From: SCGC-AG-212-J23 sp035762345
GTDB lineage: Bacteria > Pseudomonadota > Gammaproteobacteria > Burkholderiales > SG8-39
Direction: 5' to 3'
Length of the DNA stretch: 20,522 nt
NCBI GenBank assembly: GCA_035762345.1
Contig: DASTPE010000085.1
Span: 1-20,522 of the forward strand
This document shows positions 1 to 7,231 of this stretch, piece by piece (within the stretch, counting starts at the first letter, position 1; each line of letters begins with the position of its first letter). A program made the translations under genes and the position numbers. Under the pieces are notes generated by a model. It searched no databases, was not told the DNA's origin, and was given only the letters and a program-made list of their open reading frames with translations.

Positions 1-1
1 C

Positions 2-253
2 CAGGCGCAGCAGCCGGGCGTCGTCGACCTCGACGCCGGCGGCGACTGGCTGGTCGTCCTGCGCCGCGAGCTGCAAATCGAGATTCTGAGAACGACGCCC
101 GGTGAGTTTGCACTGCTCGCAGCGCTACGCGACGGCATGGCGCTCGGCGAAGCGTGCGAAGGCGCGCTCGCCGCCGAGCCCGCGCTCGACCTTTCCGCGG
201 CTATGGGCCGTTTCGTCACCCACGGTTTGCTAACACAAGGAGCTACACTATGA
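2..253 (+). CDS. DUF2063 / BufC-HvfC-like protein, C-terminal part (5' end outside window)
   Basis: An open frame runs in from the left edge and gives 83 residues before a TGA at 251-253. The visible part has a WLVVLRRE strand, then TTPGEFALL and a helical tail ending FVTHGLLTQ. This matches my recollection of the C-terminal domain of DUF2063 proteins (BufC/HvfC), partner proteins of the DUF692 enzymes that modify metal-binding RiPP precursors. The stop overlaps the start of the following DoxX gene (ATGA), so the two are translationally coupled. DUF692-DUF2063-DoxX is a recurrent gene order in Proteobacteria, which supports the call. The N-terminal domain cannot be seen. The family assignment is from remembered sequence character and context, not from a search. 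Confidence 0.7.
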   Translation, partial: QAQQPGVVDLDAGGDWLVVLRRELQIEILRTTPGEFALLAALRDGMALGEACEGALAAEPALDLSAAMGRFVTHGLLTQGATL

Positions 254-702
254 AAAACCTTCCCGGCGCCACCGCCCTCGTCGACCTGGTCGTCCGCCTC
301 TGGGTCGCCGCAGTCTTCTTCAAGTCCGGCCTCGTCAAGATCCAGAGCTGGGACACGACGATCCTGCTCTTTACCAACGAGTACCACGTGCCGCTGCTCT
401 CGCCATACGTCGCGGCGGTCCTCGGCACGGCGGCCGAGCTCACGCTGCCGGTGTTCCTCGCCATCGGTCTCGGCACACGGCTTGCCGCGGCAGCGCTGTT
501 CGTCTTCAACATCGTGGCGGTGATCTCGTATCCCGAGCTCGAAGGCGCTGGCCTCGACCAGCACTACGTGTGGGGAATCCTGCTCGCGGTCACCATGGTG
601 CATGGCGCCGGGCTGCTATCGCTCGACCGCCTGCTCGGCGGCGTATACGAGCGGCTCTTCAGCCGCTTCTGCCGGGTGAGTCCCGCTCGGAGCTCCGCGT
701 AA
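250..702 (+). CDS. DoxX family membrane protein
   Basis: 150 residues from the ATG at 250. This start is preceded by AAGGAG at 237-242 and overlaps the upstream stop; longer in-frame starts lie inside the upstream gene and give an Arg-rich non-membrane leader. The protein has four hydrophobic segments: about 10-25, 50-72, 78-95 and 107-125. It carries the RLWVAAVFFKSGLVK beginning typical of DoxX proteins. DoxX proteins are small four-helix inner-membrane proteins, and those next to DUF692/DUF2063 genes are thought to belong to bufferin-type copper or stress operons. Their exact role there is not settled. The last 44 bases overlap the convergent oxidoreductase gene. Confidence 0.85.
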   Translation: MKNLPGATALVDLVVRLWVAAVFFKSGLVKIQSWDTTILLFTNEYHVPLLSPYVAAVLGTAAELTLPVFLAIGLGTRLAAAALFVFNIVAVISYPELEGAGLDQHYVWGILLAVTMVHGAGLLSLDRLLGGVYERLFSRFCRVSPARSSA

Positions 703-1936
703 AGCGCAGATGCGTGACGTCCGTGGGGAAGAACATTCCCCACGTCCACTCGACGAAGATGCGAAGCTTGCGGCCCAGGGTGGGCATGCGCGACAGGTAG
801 TAAGCGCGCCAGACCAACCAGGCCGCAAGCCCGCTCAAGGGGACGCCGAGCACCTCGGCCACGCCCTTGAGATGCCCGACCGAGGCCATCATGCCGCGGG
901 AGCGGTAGGCGAAAGGTTTGGTTTTCTGATCAGAAACCGCGAAAAACAGATTGGAAGCGAGGTGCTTGGCTTCCTGGACCGCGAACTGCGCGGTCGGCGG
1001 CGCGAAGCCGCCGTTGGTCGGAACGAGGGCGCAGTCGCCGAGCGCCCATACTCCCTTGTGTCCGGGGACCGACAGATCCGGCGCGACGACGATCCTGCCG
1101 CGTTCCTTTGGCACTTCCAGGCTCCCCACGAGCGTGTTCGGCCGGGTGCCGATGGTGCAGATCACCGTGGCTCCGGAAACGAAGGGCCCATCTGAAAGCC
1201 GAACGCCCAGCTCGGTGACCTCGGCGACGCGGGCGCCAAGCCGGACTTCCACGGTACGCGCTTCCAGAGATCTCATTGCGGAGAGACCAAGCCGCGCGGG
1301 CAGCTCGGGGAGCAGCCGGTCGATGTCGTGCAGCAGCGTGATGCCAAGCTCACCGGGCTCGATTCGCGGGTAGTAGCGCTTGATGGAAGCGAGGCAGTCG
1401 GCAAGGCTGCCGGCCACCTCGACGCCGGAGAAGCCGCCGCCCACGACAATGAAGCGCCCCAGGCGGCGGCGAACGACCGGGTCGGACTCGAGCTCAATCC
1501 GCGCCGCGCGACGCAGCACCACGTTCCTTATATGCAGTGCGTCCCCGACCGTTTTTAGCGGCAGCGCATGCTGCGCCATGCCGGGCACCAGGTCGAGACG
1601 CGCCCGGTTGCCGAAGGCGAGTACCAGGTGGTCGTAGGCCAGGGTGCGCGGCCCGGCCAAGGTATCGCAGTTCAGACTCTTTTCCCGGGTGTTGATCCTC
1701 TTGACTGTCGCCATCACGAACCGCGTAGCCGGAGAGAGCATCGCGCGAATCGGCGCGACCGCGTGCTCGGGAAAGATCGCGGCACCGACCGCCTCCGCAA
1801 GCATCGGGTTAAAGGTGGTGTAGCTCTCTTCTGAAATCAGCGTGAGCGACGCGCCGCGCGGTAGCGCGCGCTGCAGCTCGCGCGCAAGGGTAGTGCCGGC
1901 GAAGCCGCCGCCGACGATCACGATCGATGGAGTCAT
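659..1936 (-). CDS. NAD(P)/FAD-dependent oxidoreductase, NDH-2-like
   Basis: 425 residues from the ATG at 1936, close to the usual 400-450 for type II NADH dehydrogenases. The first Rossmann motif GGGFAG is at residues 9-14 (FAD) and the second GGGFSG at 166-171 (NAD(P)H). The conserved ALGDCA segment near 298-303 contacts FAD, and it is followed by APPTAQFAVQEA. A hydrophobic/amphipathic C-terminal region at about 365-403 (AAWLVWRAYYL, FVEWTWGMFF) fits peripheral attachment to the inner membrane. Family role: electron transfer from NADH to quinone without proton pumping. Sulfide:quinone reductase is less likely, because I do not see its typical redox cysteine pair. It is divergent from bdhA, and its 3' end overlaps the DoxX gene by 44 bases. 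Confidence 0.85.
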   Translation of the reverse strand: MTPSIVIVGGGFAGTTLARELQRALPRGASLTLISEESYTTFNPMLAEAVGAAIFPEHAVAPIRAMLSPATRFVMATVKRINTREKSLNCDTLAGPRTLAYDHLVLAFGNRARLDLVPGMAQHALPLKTVGDALHIRNVVLRRAARIELESDPVVRRRLGRFIVVGGGFSGVEVAGSLADCLASIKRYYPRIEPGELGITLLHDIDRLLPELPARLGLSAMRSLEARTVEVRLGARVAEVTELGVRLSDGPFVSGATVICTIGTRPNTLVGSLEVPKERGRIVVAPDLSVPGHKGVWALGDCALVPTNGGFAPPTAQFAVQEAKHLASNLFFAVSDQKTKPFAYRSRGMMASVGHLKGVAEVLGVPLSGLAAWLVWRAYYLSRMPTLGRKLRIFVEWTWGMFFPTDVTHLRFTRSSERDSPGRSG

Positions 1937-2029
1937 GGGCGCCTTGGTCGCGCAGGAGGCCCAGGCCCTTACGTGTAAGCAATTCCGCCCAACCCCGACT
2001 CACGCTGCGTCAATCAAGGGGAGTGCGCA
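1937..2029. promoter_or_regulatory. Divergent intergenic region, NDH-2-like gene / bdhA
   Basis: This 93-base gap separates two divergent genes and must hold the 5' signals of both. It contains a good ribosome binding site for bdhA (AAGGGGAG, 2016-2023). A short inverted repeat at 1968-1979 (CTTAC, two bases, GTAAG) could be an operator. I see no confident -35/-10 pair. Confidence 0.4.
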
Positions 2030-2812
2030 ATGTTTAAAGGCAAGACTGCACTTGTCACCGGCTCAACTTCCGGCATCGGCCTGGGCATCGCCACGCGCCT
2101 TGCGGCCGGCGGCGCGAACGTCGTCCTGAACGGCCTCGGTGATGCGAAGGATATCGAGCAGCTGCGCAAAGAGCTTTCCGAGAAGAACCGCGTTGCTGTC
2201 GTCTACGACGCAGCGGACATGTCGAAGCCGGACGCGATCGCCGCAATGATGAAGGCCGCGATCGCCGAATTTGGCGCGATCGACATCCTGGTCAACAACG
2301 CCGGCATCCAGCACGTCGCGCCGGTGGACGACTTCCCGGTCGCCAAATGGGACGCGATCCTCGCCATCAACCTGTCGGCCGCATTCCATACGGTGCACGC
2401 CGCTCTGCCTGCGATGAAGAAGAGAGGCTGGGGCCGCATCGTCAACATCGCCTCCGCGCACGCGCTCGTCGCGAGCCCGTTCAAGTCGGCCTACGTCGCG
2501 GCAAAGCACGGCGTCGCCGGCTTCACCAAGACCGTGGCGCTCGAAGTCGCGGAGCAGGGCATCACCGTGAACGCGGTGTGCCCCGGCTACGTGCTCACGC
2601 CGCTCGTGGAGAAGCAGATCCCGGACACCGCGAAAGCACGCGGCATCAGCAAGGAAGCGGTCATCCGCGACGTGCTGCTCGCCGCACAGCCGACCAAGAA
2701 GTTCGTAACCGTGGAGGAGGTCGCGGCGCTGACCGCCTTCCTCTGCTCGAACGAAGCCGCCTCGATCACCGGCGCAGTGCTGCCGATTGAGGGCGGTTGG
2801 ACTGCCCACTAA
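2030..2812 (+). CDS. bdhA: D-3-hydroxybutyrate dehydrogenase (SDR family)
   Basis: 260 residues, the usual length of bacterial D-3-hydroxybutyrate dehydrogenase, which interconverts 3-hydroxybutyrate and acetoacetate with NAD in PHB and ketone-body metabolism. The cofactor motif TGSTSGIG is at 10-17 and NNAG at 89-92. The full catalytic tetrad is present: N114, S142, Y155, K159. The residues known to bind substrate in the Pseudomonas fragi enzyme (Q94, H144, K152, Q196) are all present at the same numbers, which makes the specificity call strong. The ATG at 2030 follows AAGGGGAG at 2016-2023. It leads a five-gene plus-strand run that ends in a patatin-like lipase, a partner known from other bdhA operons. 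Confidence 0.94.
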   Translation: MFKGKTALVTGSTSGIGLGIATRLAAGGANVVLNGLGDAKDIEQLRKELSEKNRVAVVYDAADMSKPDAIAAMMKAAIAEFGAIDILVNNAGIQHVAPVDDFPVAKWDAILAINLSAAFHTVHAALPAMKKRGWGRIVNIASAHALVASPFKSAYVAAKHGVAGFTKTVALEVAEQGITVNAVCPGYVLTPLVEKQIPDTAKARGISKEAVIRDVLLAAQPTKKFVTVEEVAALTAFLCSNEAASITGAVLPIEGGWTAH

Positions 2813-2830
2813 CCCCTTAGGGAGACACCT

Positions 2831-3301
2831 ATGAAAGCGATCTACATTGCAGCAGCCGTGGCCGCGGCGTTCTCGGTTTCGGCCAACGCCGGCGAGTGCC
2901 CGGCGGACAAGCGCGTGCCGGACGGCCAGGGCCAGAAGATGGTGAACTACGGACCGAAGGACGTCACCGACAAGGTGCGCGCCTCGACCGACCTCTCGAA
3001 GGAAGCCGTTGCGCTGCCCGGCCACCTCTTCCGCCTGCGCGAGCTCGAGGTGAAGCCCGGCGGCATCGTGCCCTGGCACAGCCACGACGCGCGCCCGGCG
3101 ATGATCTACATCGTGTCCGGCGAGATCATCGAGTACGCGAGCAACTGCGCCGTGCCGATCGTGCACAAGGCGGGCGACGTCGCTCCCGAAGCGAAGGGCA
3201 CCTCGCACTGGTGGCAGAACCACGGCAAGGCCACCTCGAAGCTGATCTCGGTCGATATCTTCCCGACCGCGGACAAGAAGCACGACGAGAAGATGATGTG
3301 A
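2831..3301 (+). CDS. Exported cupin-domain protein
   Basis: 156 residues with a clear signal peptide (1-20, cleavage after SANA), so it is probably periplasmic. The cupin core shows PWHSH at 81-85, which supplies H83 and H85, then a glycine turn (IVSGEI). Motif 2 is SHWWQNHG, with H126. The glutamate normally found four residues after the HxH pair is replaced (A90), so metal coordination may differ from the standard 3His-1Glu set. The start has AGGGAG at 2819-2824 and lies 18 bases after bdhA. The stop overlaps the following MFS start (TGATG). The substrate is unknown; it may be a small non-catalytic or sugar/organic-acid-binding cupin. Confidence 0.82.
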   Translation: MKAIYIAAAVAAAFSVSANAGECPADKRVPDGQGQKMVNYGPKDVTDKVRASTDLSKEAVALPGHLFRLRELEVKPGGIVPWHSHDARPAMIYIVSGEIIEYASNCAVPIVHKAGDVAPEAKGTSHWWQNHGKATSKLISVDIFPTADKKHDEKMM

Positions 3302-4464
3302 TGGCCAAGGCGCTCACGCGCTCCCTCGTGATCGGGTCGACGGCGTTCCTCACGCTCGTCGACCTGTTCGCGACGCAGGCGATCCTGCCCTCGCTCGCCG
3401 CGGCCTACGGCGTAGGCCCGGCTGCGATCGGCCTCGCGGTCAACGCGGCGACGCTCGGCATGGCGCTCGGCAGCCTGGGCGTGGCGTTCTTCAGCCGCCG
3501 CGTCGACCGGCGGCTCGGCGTGATGCTGAGCCTCGCGGCGCTCTCGATCCCCACGGCGCTGCTCGCGGTGGCACCCGATCTCGCCGTGTTTTCGACGCTG
3601 AGGATCCTGCAGGGCGTGTTCATGGCGAGCGCGTTCGCGCTGACGCTGTCGTATCTCGCCGAGCAGTGCAGCGCCGCCGAGACCGCCGGCGCGTTCGCCG
3701 CCTACATTACCGGCAACGTGGCGAGCAACCTGTTCGGCCGGCTGATAGCCGCCGCCGCCGTGGATCACCTCGGCCTCGCCGGGAACTTCTATCTGTTTTC
3801 GGCTTTGAACCTGGCGGGCGCCGCTCTCGTATGGGCGAGCCTCGCGCGCACCGCGCCAGCGCCGATGCCGGGCGAAATTTCCTGGCGGCAGCATTTCGCC
3901 AATGCGCGCCTGCGCGCCGCGTTCGCGGTCGGCTTCCTGATCCTGTTCGCCTTCATCGGCACCTTCAGCTACGTAAACTTCGTGCTGGTGCGCGAGCCGC
4001 TCGCGCTCGGGATGATGGCGCTCGGCTTCGTGTACTTCGTCTTCCTCCCGTCGATCTTCACCACGCCGCTCGCCGGCCGTGCGGTGGCGCGCTTCGGCGT
4101 GCAGCCGACAATGTGGGCGGCTCTCGCCGTTGCCGGCGCCGGTTTGCCGCTTCTTCTTGCCGAGAGTCTTGTTTTCGTAATTGCCGGCCTGGCCCTCGTC
4201 GGCGTGGGCACGTTCTTCGCCCAAGCCACCGCCACCGGATTCGTCGGCCGTGCAGCGACCGGCGATCGAGGCTCGGCGAGCGGGCTCTATCTCGCCAGCT
4301 ATTTCCTCGGCGGCCTTGCCGGCGCGGCAGTGCTCGGACAGCTTTTCGACCGCGTCGGCTGGGGCGCCTGCGTCGCCGGGATCGCCGTCGCGCTTGCGGC
4401 TGCCGCCGTTCTCAGCCTTCGCTTTACTACCTACCCCTCCACTAAGGAGCTTCGCCATGCGTAG
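3301..4464 (+). CDS. MFS transporter
   Basis: 387 residues from the ATG at 3301, which overlaps the cupin stop by one base and so sets the start. The sequence is almost entirely hydrophobic, with about 12 membrane segments and a break near the middle (about 180-200, the PMPGEISWRQHF loop). This is the standard major facilitator layout. The loop between helices 2 and 3 carries FSRRVDRRLGV, a version of the MFS signature GxxxDRxGRR. It resembles YnfM/arabinose-efflux-type exporters, but the substrate cannot be read from sequence. The position between a cupin and a DUF302 protein in an apparent operon suggests a shared small-molecule role; that is inference. Confidence 0.88.
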   Translation: MAKALTRSLVIGSTAFLTLVDLFATQAILPSLAAAYGVGPAAIGLAVNAATLGMALGSLGVAFFSRRVDRRLGVMLSLAALSIPTALLAVAPDLAVFSTLRILQGVFMASAFALTLSYLAEQCSAAETAGAFAAYITGNVASNLFGRLIAAAAVDHLGLAGNFYLFSALNLAGAALVWASLARTAPAPMPGEISWRQHFANARLRAAFAVGFLILFAFIGTFSYVNFVLVREPLALGMMALGFVYFVFLPSIFTTPLAGRAVARFGVQPTMWAALAVAGAGLPLLLAESLVFVIAGLALVGVGTFFAQATATGFVGRAATGDRGSASGLYLASYFLGGLAGAAVLGQLFDRVGWGACVAGIAVALAAAAVLSLRFTTYPSTKELRHA

Positions 4465-4924
4465 CATTTTGAGCGTGTTTAGTTCAGTAGTCGCCGCATT
4501 CGCTGTCCTCGCGTCGCCCGTCGCCGCGCAGAACGACGGCGTGATCCGCGTGAAGAGCGCCTACCCTATGAAGGAAACAATCCATCGCATCAAGGCCGAC
4601 ATCGCGGCGAAAGGAATCACCTATTTCGCGGACATCGATCAATCCAAGCTCGCCGCGGCAGCGGGCATCGAGCTCCGCCCCTCAACGCTCCTCATCTTCG
4701 GTAATCCCGGCCTGGGCTCGCACTTCATCACCGCCAAACCCGAAGCCGGACTGGACTGGCCGGTGCGGTTGCTCGTGACCCAGGACGGGAGCGGCCAGGT
4801 GTGGGCCATCTATACCGACTTTGAATGGATTGCCGCGCGCCACGGCATCCGCGACCGGGACAAGGAGTTCGCGGCCGCGAGCAGCGTGATCGCTTCGATC
4901 ACTTCCACCATCAGGGCACAATAG
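4457..4924 (+). CDS. Exported DUF302 domain protein
   Basis: 155 residues from the ATG at 4457. The start is supported by AAGGAG at 4444-4449 and by the signal peptide it creates (about 1-24, cleavage after PVAA). The mature part has the DUF302 character: a VKSAYPMKETIHRIKADI helix, AGIELRPSTLLIFGNPGLG, then LLVTQDGSGQVWAIYTD. The PxxLLIFGNP strand is the most recognisable piece. DUF302 is a small alpha/beta fold of unknown biochemical function, often found exported. The gene overlaps the end of the MFS gene by 8 bases, so the two are probably co-translated. Confidence 0.87.
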   Translation: MRSILSVFSSVVAAFAVLASPVAAQNDGVIRVKSAYPMKETIHRIKADIAAKGITYFADIDQSKLAAAAGIELRPSTLLIFGNPGLGSHFITAKPEAGLDWPVRLLVTQDGSGQVWAIYTDFEWIAARHGIRDRDKEFAAASSVIASITSTIRAQ

Positions 4925-4934
4925 AGCCCAACTT

Positions 4935-4945
4935 GAAGGGAGGAA
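4935..4945 (+). promoter_or_regulatory. Ribosome binding site fixing the GTG start of the patatin gene
   Basis: A purine-rich GAAGGGAGGAA lies 4 bases before the GTG at 4950. It supports that codon as the start, giving a short polar leader before the first strand of the patatin fold. Confidence 0.7.
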
Positions 4946-4949
4946 CACC

Positions 4950-6068
4950 GTGAACGCTCCTCATCCTGCTCGAGTCGGACCGCAAGCGAAAGGCCAGATC
5001 GTGCTCGTGCTTCAGGGCGGAGGCGCGCTCGGGGCCTACCAGGCTGGCGTGTACGAGGCGCTCTGCGGCGCCGGCATCGAGCCCGACTGGGTAATCGGCA
5101 CTTCGATTGGCGCCATCAACGCGGCGCTGATCGCTGGCAACGCGCCGCAGAACCGCCTGCCCCGGCTGCGCGAGTTCTGGAGGCGCGTCGAGCAGGATTC
5201 GCCGTTCGCGAGCCTCTTCACCTTCACGCGCGGGATCCCGGCGTTCTTCGTTCCGCGGCCGCTCCCCTGGGGCGGCGTGCAGGCACGCGTAGGGCTGGAC
5301 GAAGCTTCGTACTACAGCACCGCGCCGCTGCGCGAAACCCTGGGATCTCTGCTGGATCCGAATCTTCTGAATTCAAAAGCACCGCGGCTGACCGTCGGCG
5401 CGGTGAACGTGCGCAACAGCCGCATGCGCTATTTCGACAGCCGCGACGAGCGCGTGGGCCTCGAGCATGTGATGGCTTCTGGCGCGCTGCCGCCGGCGTT
5501 TCCGGCAATCCGCATCGACGGCGAGCCGTATTGGGACGGTGGCGTGTACTCCAATACGCCGATCGAGGCCGTGCTCGACGACAAGCCGCGGCGCGACTCG
5601 GTGATTTTTGGCGTGAACGTGTGGCAGCCCACCGGCCCCGAGCCCCAATCGATCTGGGAAGTGATGGGGCGGCAGAAGGACATCCAGTACGCGAGCCGCG
5701 CCGACAGCCACATCGCGCGCCAGAAGCAGATCCACCGGTTGCGCCACGTGATCCGCGAGCTGGCGGCCAGGCTTCCCGAGAAAGACCGAAGCAGTCCCGA
5801 GATCCGCGAGCTGAGCTCTTGGGGCTGCGGCACCACGATGCATGTCGTGCGGCTGCTCGCGCCGACGCTCGACAGCGAGGATTATTTCAAGGACATCGAT
5901 TTTTCGCCCGCCGGCATCCGGGCGCGCTGGAACGCCGGGATGCGAGATACCCGGCAGATGATCGAGCGCGCGCCATGGGAAGCCGACATGGATGCAATGG
6001 AGGGCGTAGTGGTGCACGAGCTGTCGGCCCGCACCCACATGCAGGTCGAGGAAACGAAGGTTATCTAG
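4950..6068 (+). CDS. Patatin-like phospholipase (DUF3734-type)
   Basis: 372 residues from a GTG start with a strong ribosome binding site. The patatin Ser-Asp dyad is complete: oxyanion motif GGGALGAY at 23-30, nucleophile elbow GTSIG with S52, and DGG with catalytic D196. The C-terminal part (about 215-350, including the QKQIHRLRHVIRELA helix) matches the DUF3734 extension seen in a bacterial subgroup. No signal peptide is visible, so it is cytosolic or bound to the inner face of the membrane, for example at lipid or PHB granule surfaces. Patatins of this kind are paired with bdhA in other bacteria, notably the Legionella bdhA-patD operon tied to 3-hydroxybutyrate/PHB use. A similar role here is inferred. 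The last 8 bases overlap the convergent zinc-finger gene. Confidence 0.92.
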   Translation: MNAPHPARVGPQAKGQIVLVLQGGGALGAYQAGVYEALCGAGIEPDWVIGTSIGAINAALIAGNAPQNRLPRLREFWRRVEQDSPFASLFTFTRGIPAFFVPRPLPWGGVQARVGLDEASYYSTAPLRETLGSLLDPNLLNSKAPRLTVGAVNVRNSRMRYFDSRDERVGLEHVMASGALPPAFPAIRIDGEPYWDGGVYSNTPIEAVLDDKPRRDSVIFGVNVWQPTGPEPQSIWEVMGRQKDIQYASRADSHIARQKQIHRLRHVIRELAARLPEKDRSSPEIRELSSWGCGTTMHVVRLLAPTLDSEDYFKDIDFSPAGIRARWNAGMRDTRQMIERAPWEADMDAMEGVVVHELSARTHMQVEETKVI

Positions 6069-6243
6069 GCTCGTCGAACAACCGGCGCAGCGCGCGGCGC
6101 AGATGCTGGAACTGGTCCGCTGCCGCGCGGCACGCCCGGCAGACGGCAAGGTGCGCCGTGAGCATCACGCGCTCGCCCTGCGACAGCTTCCGGTCCTCGG
6201 CCTGCGACATCAGCCGGCTCGCTTCCTTGCAGGACAGGTTCAT
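6061..6243 (-). CDS. Short zinc-finger (zf-HC2) anti-sigma factor candidate
   Basis: 60 residues from the ATG at 6243, which overlaps the sigma-factor stop (ATGA). It contains the zinc anti-sigma (ZAS) signature H31-xxx-C35-xx-C38, plus C5 near the N-terminus (NLSCKEAS). ZAS proteins bind ECF sigma factors and release them on redox or metal change. This one is all ZAS domain, with no membrane segment or sensor domain, so it would be a soluble regulator. An upstream in-frame ATG at 6312 would add 23 residues but lies inside the sigma gene and is less likely. The 3' end overlaps the patatin gene by 8 bases. Confidence 0.82.
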   Translation of the reverse strand: MNLSCKEASRLMSQAEDRKLSQGERVMLTAHLAVCRACRAAADQFQHLRRALRRLFDEPR

Positions 6244-6791
6244 CTGCGAAACCAGTTCTTCTCCAGGCATTTGCGCAACAACATGCGCGCACGATAAAGG
6301 AGCACCCAGCAATTGGTCGAGGTCAGGCCGAGCTCCTTGCAGATCTCGGCCGTTTCCAGGCCGAGGTGCTCGCGCAGCATGAAAACCTGTGCAGTGCGCG
6401 GCGGCAGCCCGCCGAGACAGGCCTCCAGCGCGGCCAGGAACTGCTTCTGGTGGAGCGCGGCGTCCGGGTCGTCCCAGGGCTGTGGCCGATCGGCCCAGTG
6501 CCCAGTGTCGTCGAAGAGCGCATCCAGGTCGCCCATGTCCTCCTCCAGCCCCTCGACCGGCCGCTCGCGGCTCTGGCGGCGTATGGCGTCGACGATCTTG
6601 TGCTTCAGGATCCCGGTGAGCCAGGTGCGCAAGTTGGAACGGCCTTCGAAGCTCGCGGGCGCTGCCAGCGCGGCGACCAGAGCCTCCTGCACGCAGTCCT
6701 CGGCGACCTCGCGGTTGCGCAGCTCCACGGCGGCGTAGCGCAGCAAGTAGGGCCGCAGCACTTCAAGCTGCGCGTGGAAATCCGCGCTCAC
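6240..6791 (-). CDS. Sigma-70 family RNA polymerase sigma factor (ECF-like)
   Basis: 183 residues from the GTG at 6791, the typical ECF size. Region 2 covers about 10-73, with VAEDCVQEALVAAL and FEGRSNLRTWLTGILKHKIVDAIRR. Region 4 covers about 115-175 (LPPRTAQVFMLREHLGLETAEICKELG), with the helix-turn-helix ending near RARMLLRKCLE. The start is chosen because it lies 8 bases after the lipoprotein stop and directly precedes region 2; no strong ribosome binding site is seen, which suggests coupling to the gene before it. It is followed in an ATGA overlap by a zinc-finger anti-sigma candidate, the usual order for an ECF pair. Its regulon is unknown; possible targets include its own cell-wall operon. 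Confidence 0.88.
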   Translation of the reverse strand: MSADFHAQLEVLRPYLLRYAAVELRNREVAEDCVQEALVAALAAPASFEGRSNLRTWLTGILKHKIVDAIRRQSRERPVEGLEEDMGDLDALFDDTGHWADRPQPWDDPDAALHQKQFLAALEACLGGLPPRTAQVFMLREHLGLETAEICKELGLTSTNCWVLLYRARMLLRKCLEKNWFRR

Positions 6792-6799
6792 GACTAATT

Positions 6800-7231
6800 C
6801 TATCGGGCGGCAGCTTCCAGGGCGGCTTTGGCGCCGTCCGTGTCCCCGCGCGCACTGCGAGACTCGGCGATCAGCCGCCAGTTCTCCGCGCGCAGCGCGC
6901 GGTCGTCGCCCGCCCAGGAATTGGAGCGCGCGGCGACGTTTTCGGCTTGCGCGAACTGGCCCTGCTTCAGGCGCACGCGCGCGAGCTCGTGCCAAAGGCG
7001 AGGATTGCGTGGTTCGATTCGCAGCGCGCGCTCGAGAGATGCAGCGGCGCCGGCGAGGTTGCCCGACGCGGCATCGGCGCGCGCGGTCTCCATGAGGCCC
7101 GCGATTGCGATGTTCTCCTTGGCGGGTGGCGGCGCCGGAGCGGCCGGCGGCGGCTCGGGACGCGTCTCGGGTGGCGCGGGTGGAGTCGCGCAGCCCCCAA
7201 GCAAAAGGAGAACCCATAAGAGCTTTCTCAT
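6800..7231 (-). CDS. Small TPR-containing lipoprotein
   Basis: 143 residues from the ATG at 7231, which overlaps the PBP1b stop (ATGA). The N-terminus MRKLLWVLLLLGGC is a very short lipoprotein signal, with the lipobox LGGC and lipidated C14. A Pro/Ala/Glu-rich linker follows at about 17-37, then roughly two tetratricopeptide-like helix pairs (about 45-77 and 85-140, for example GNLAGAAASLERALRIEPRN). Such proteins sit in the outer or inner membrane facing the periplasm and act as protein scaffolds. Its place directly after PBP1b resembles the way small lipoproteins such as LpoB act on PBP1b. A role as a PBP1b cofactor is only inferred; TPR folds resemble LpoA more than LpoB. Confidence 0.83.
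   Translation of the reverse strand: MRKLLWVLLLLGGCATPPAPPETRPEPPPAAPAPPPAKENIAIAGLMETARADAASGNLAGAAASLERALRIEPRNPRLWHELARVRLKQGQFAQAENVAARSNSWAGDDRALRAENWRLIAESRSARGDTDGAKAALEAAAR

Noticed and set aside
154..249. Extended N-terminus for the DoxX gene
   Set aside because: It would overlap the DUF2063 gene by about 100 bases and add an Arg-rich leader; the ATG at 250 has AAGGAG and the usual DoxX N-terminus.
2063..3283. 406-codon open frame on the minus strand opposite bdhA and the cupin gene
   Set aside because: It spans two well-supported genes and their gap, and its Arg/His-rich product resembles a codon-bias artefact.
3106..4467. Long open frame on the minus strand opposite the MFS gene
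   Set aside because: Its protein is rich in Arg, Glu and His with no recognisable fold, while the plus strand gives a clear membrane transporter. It is a GC-driven shadow.
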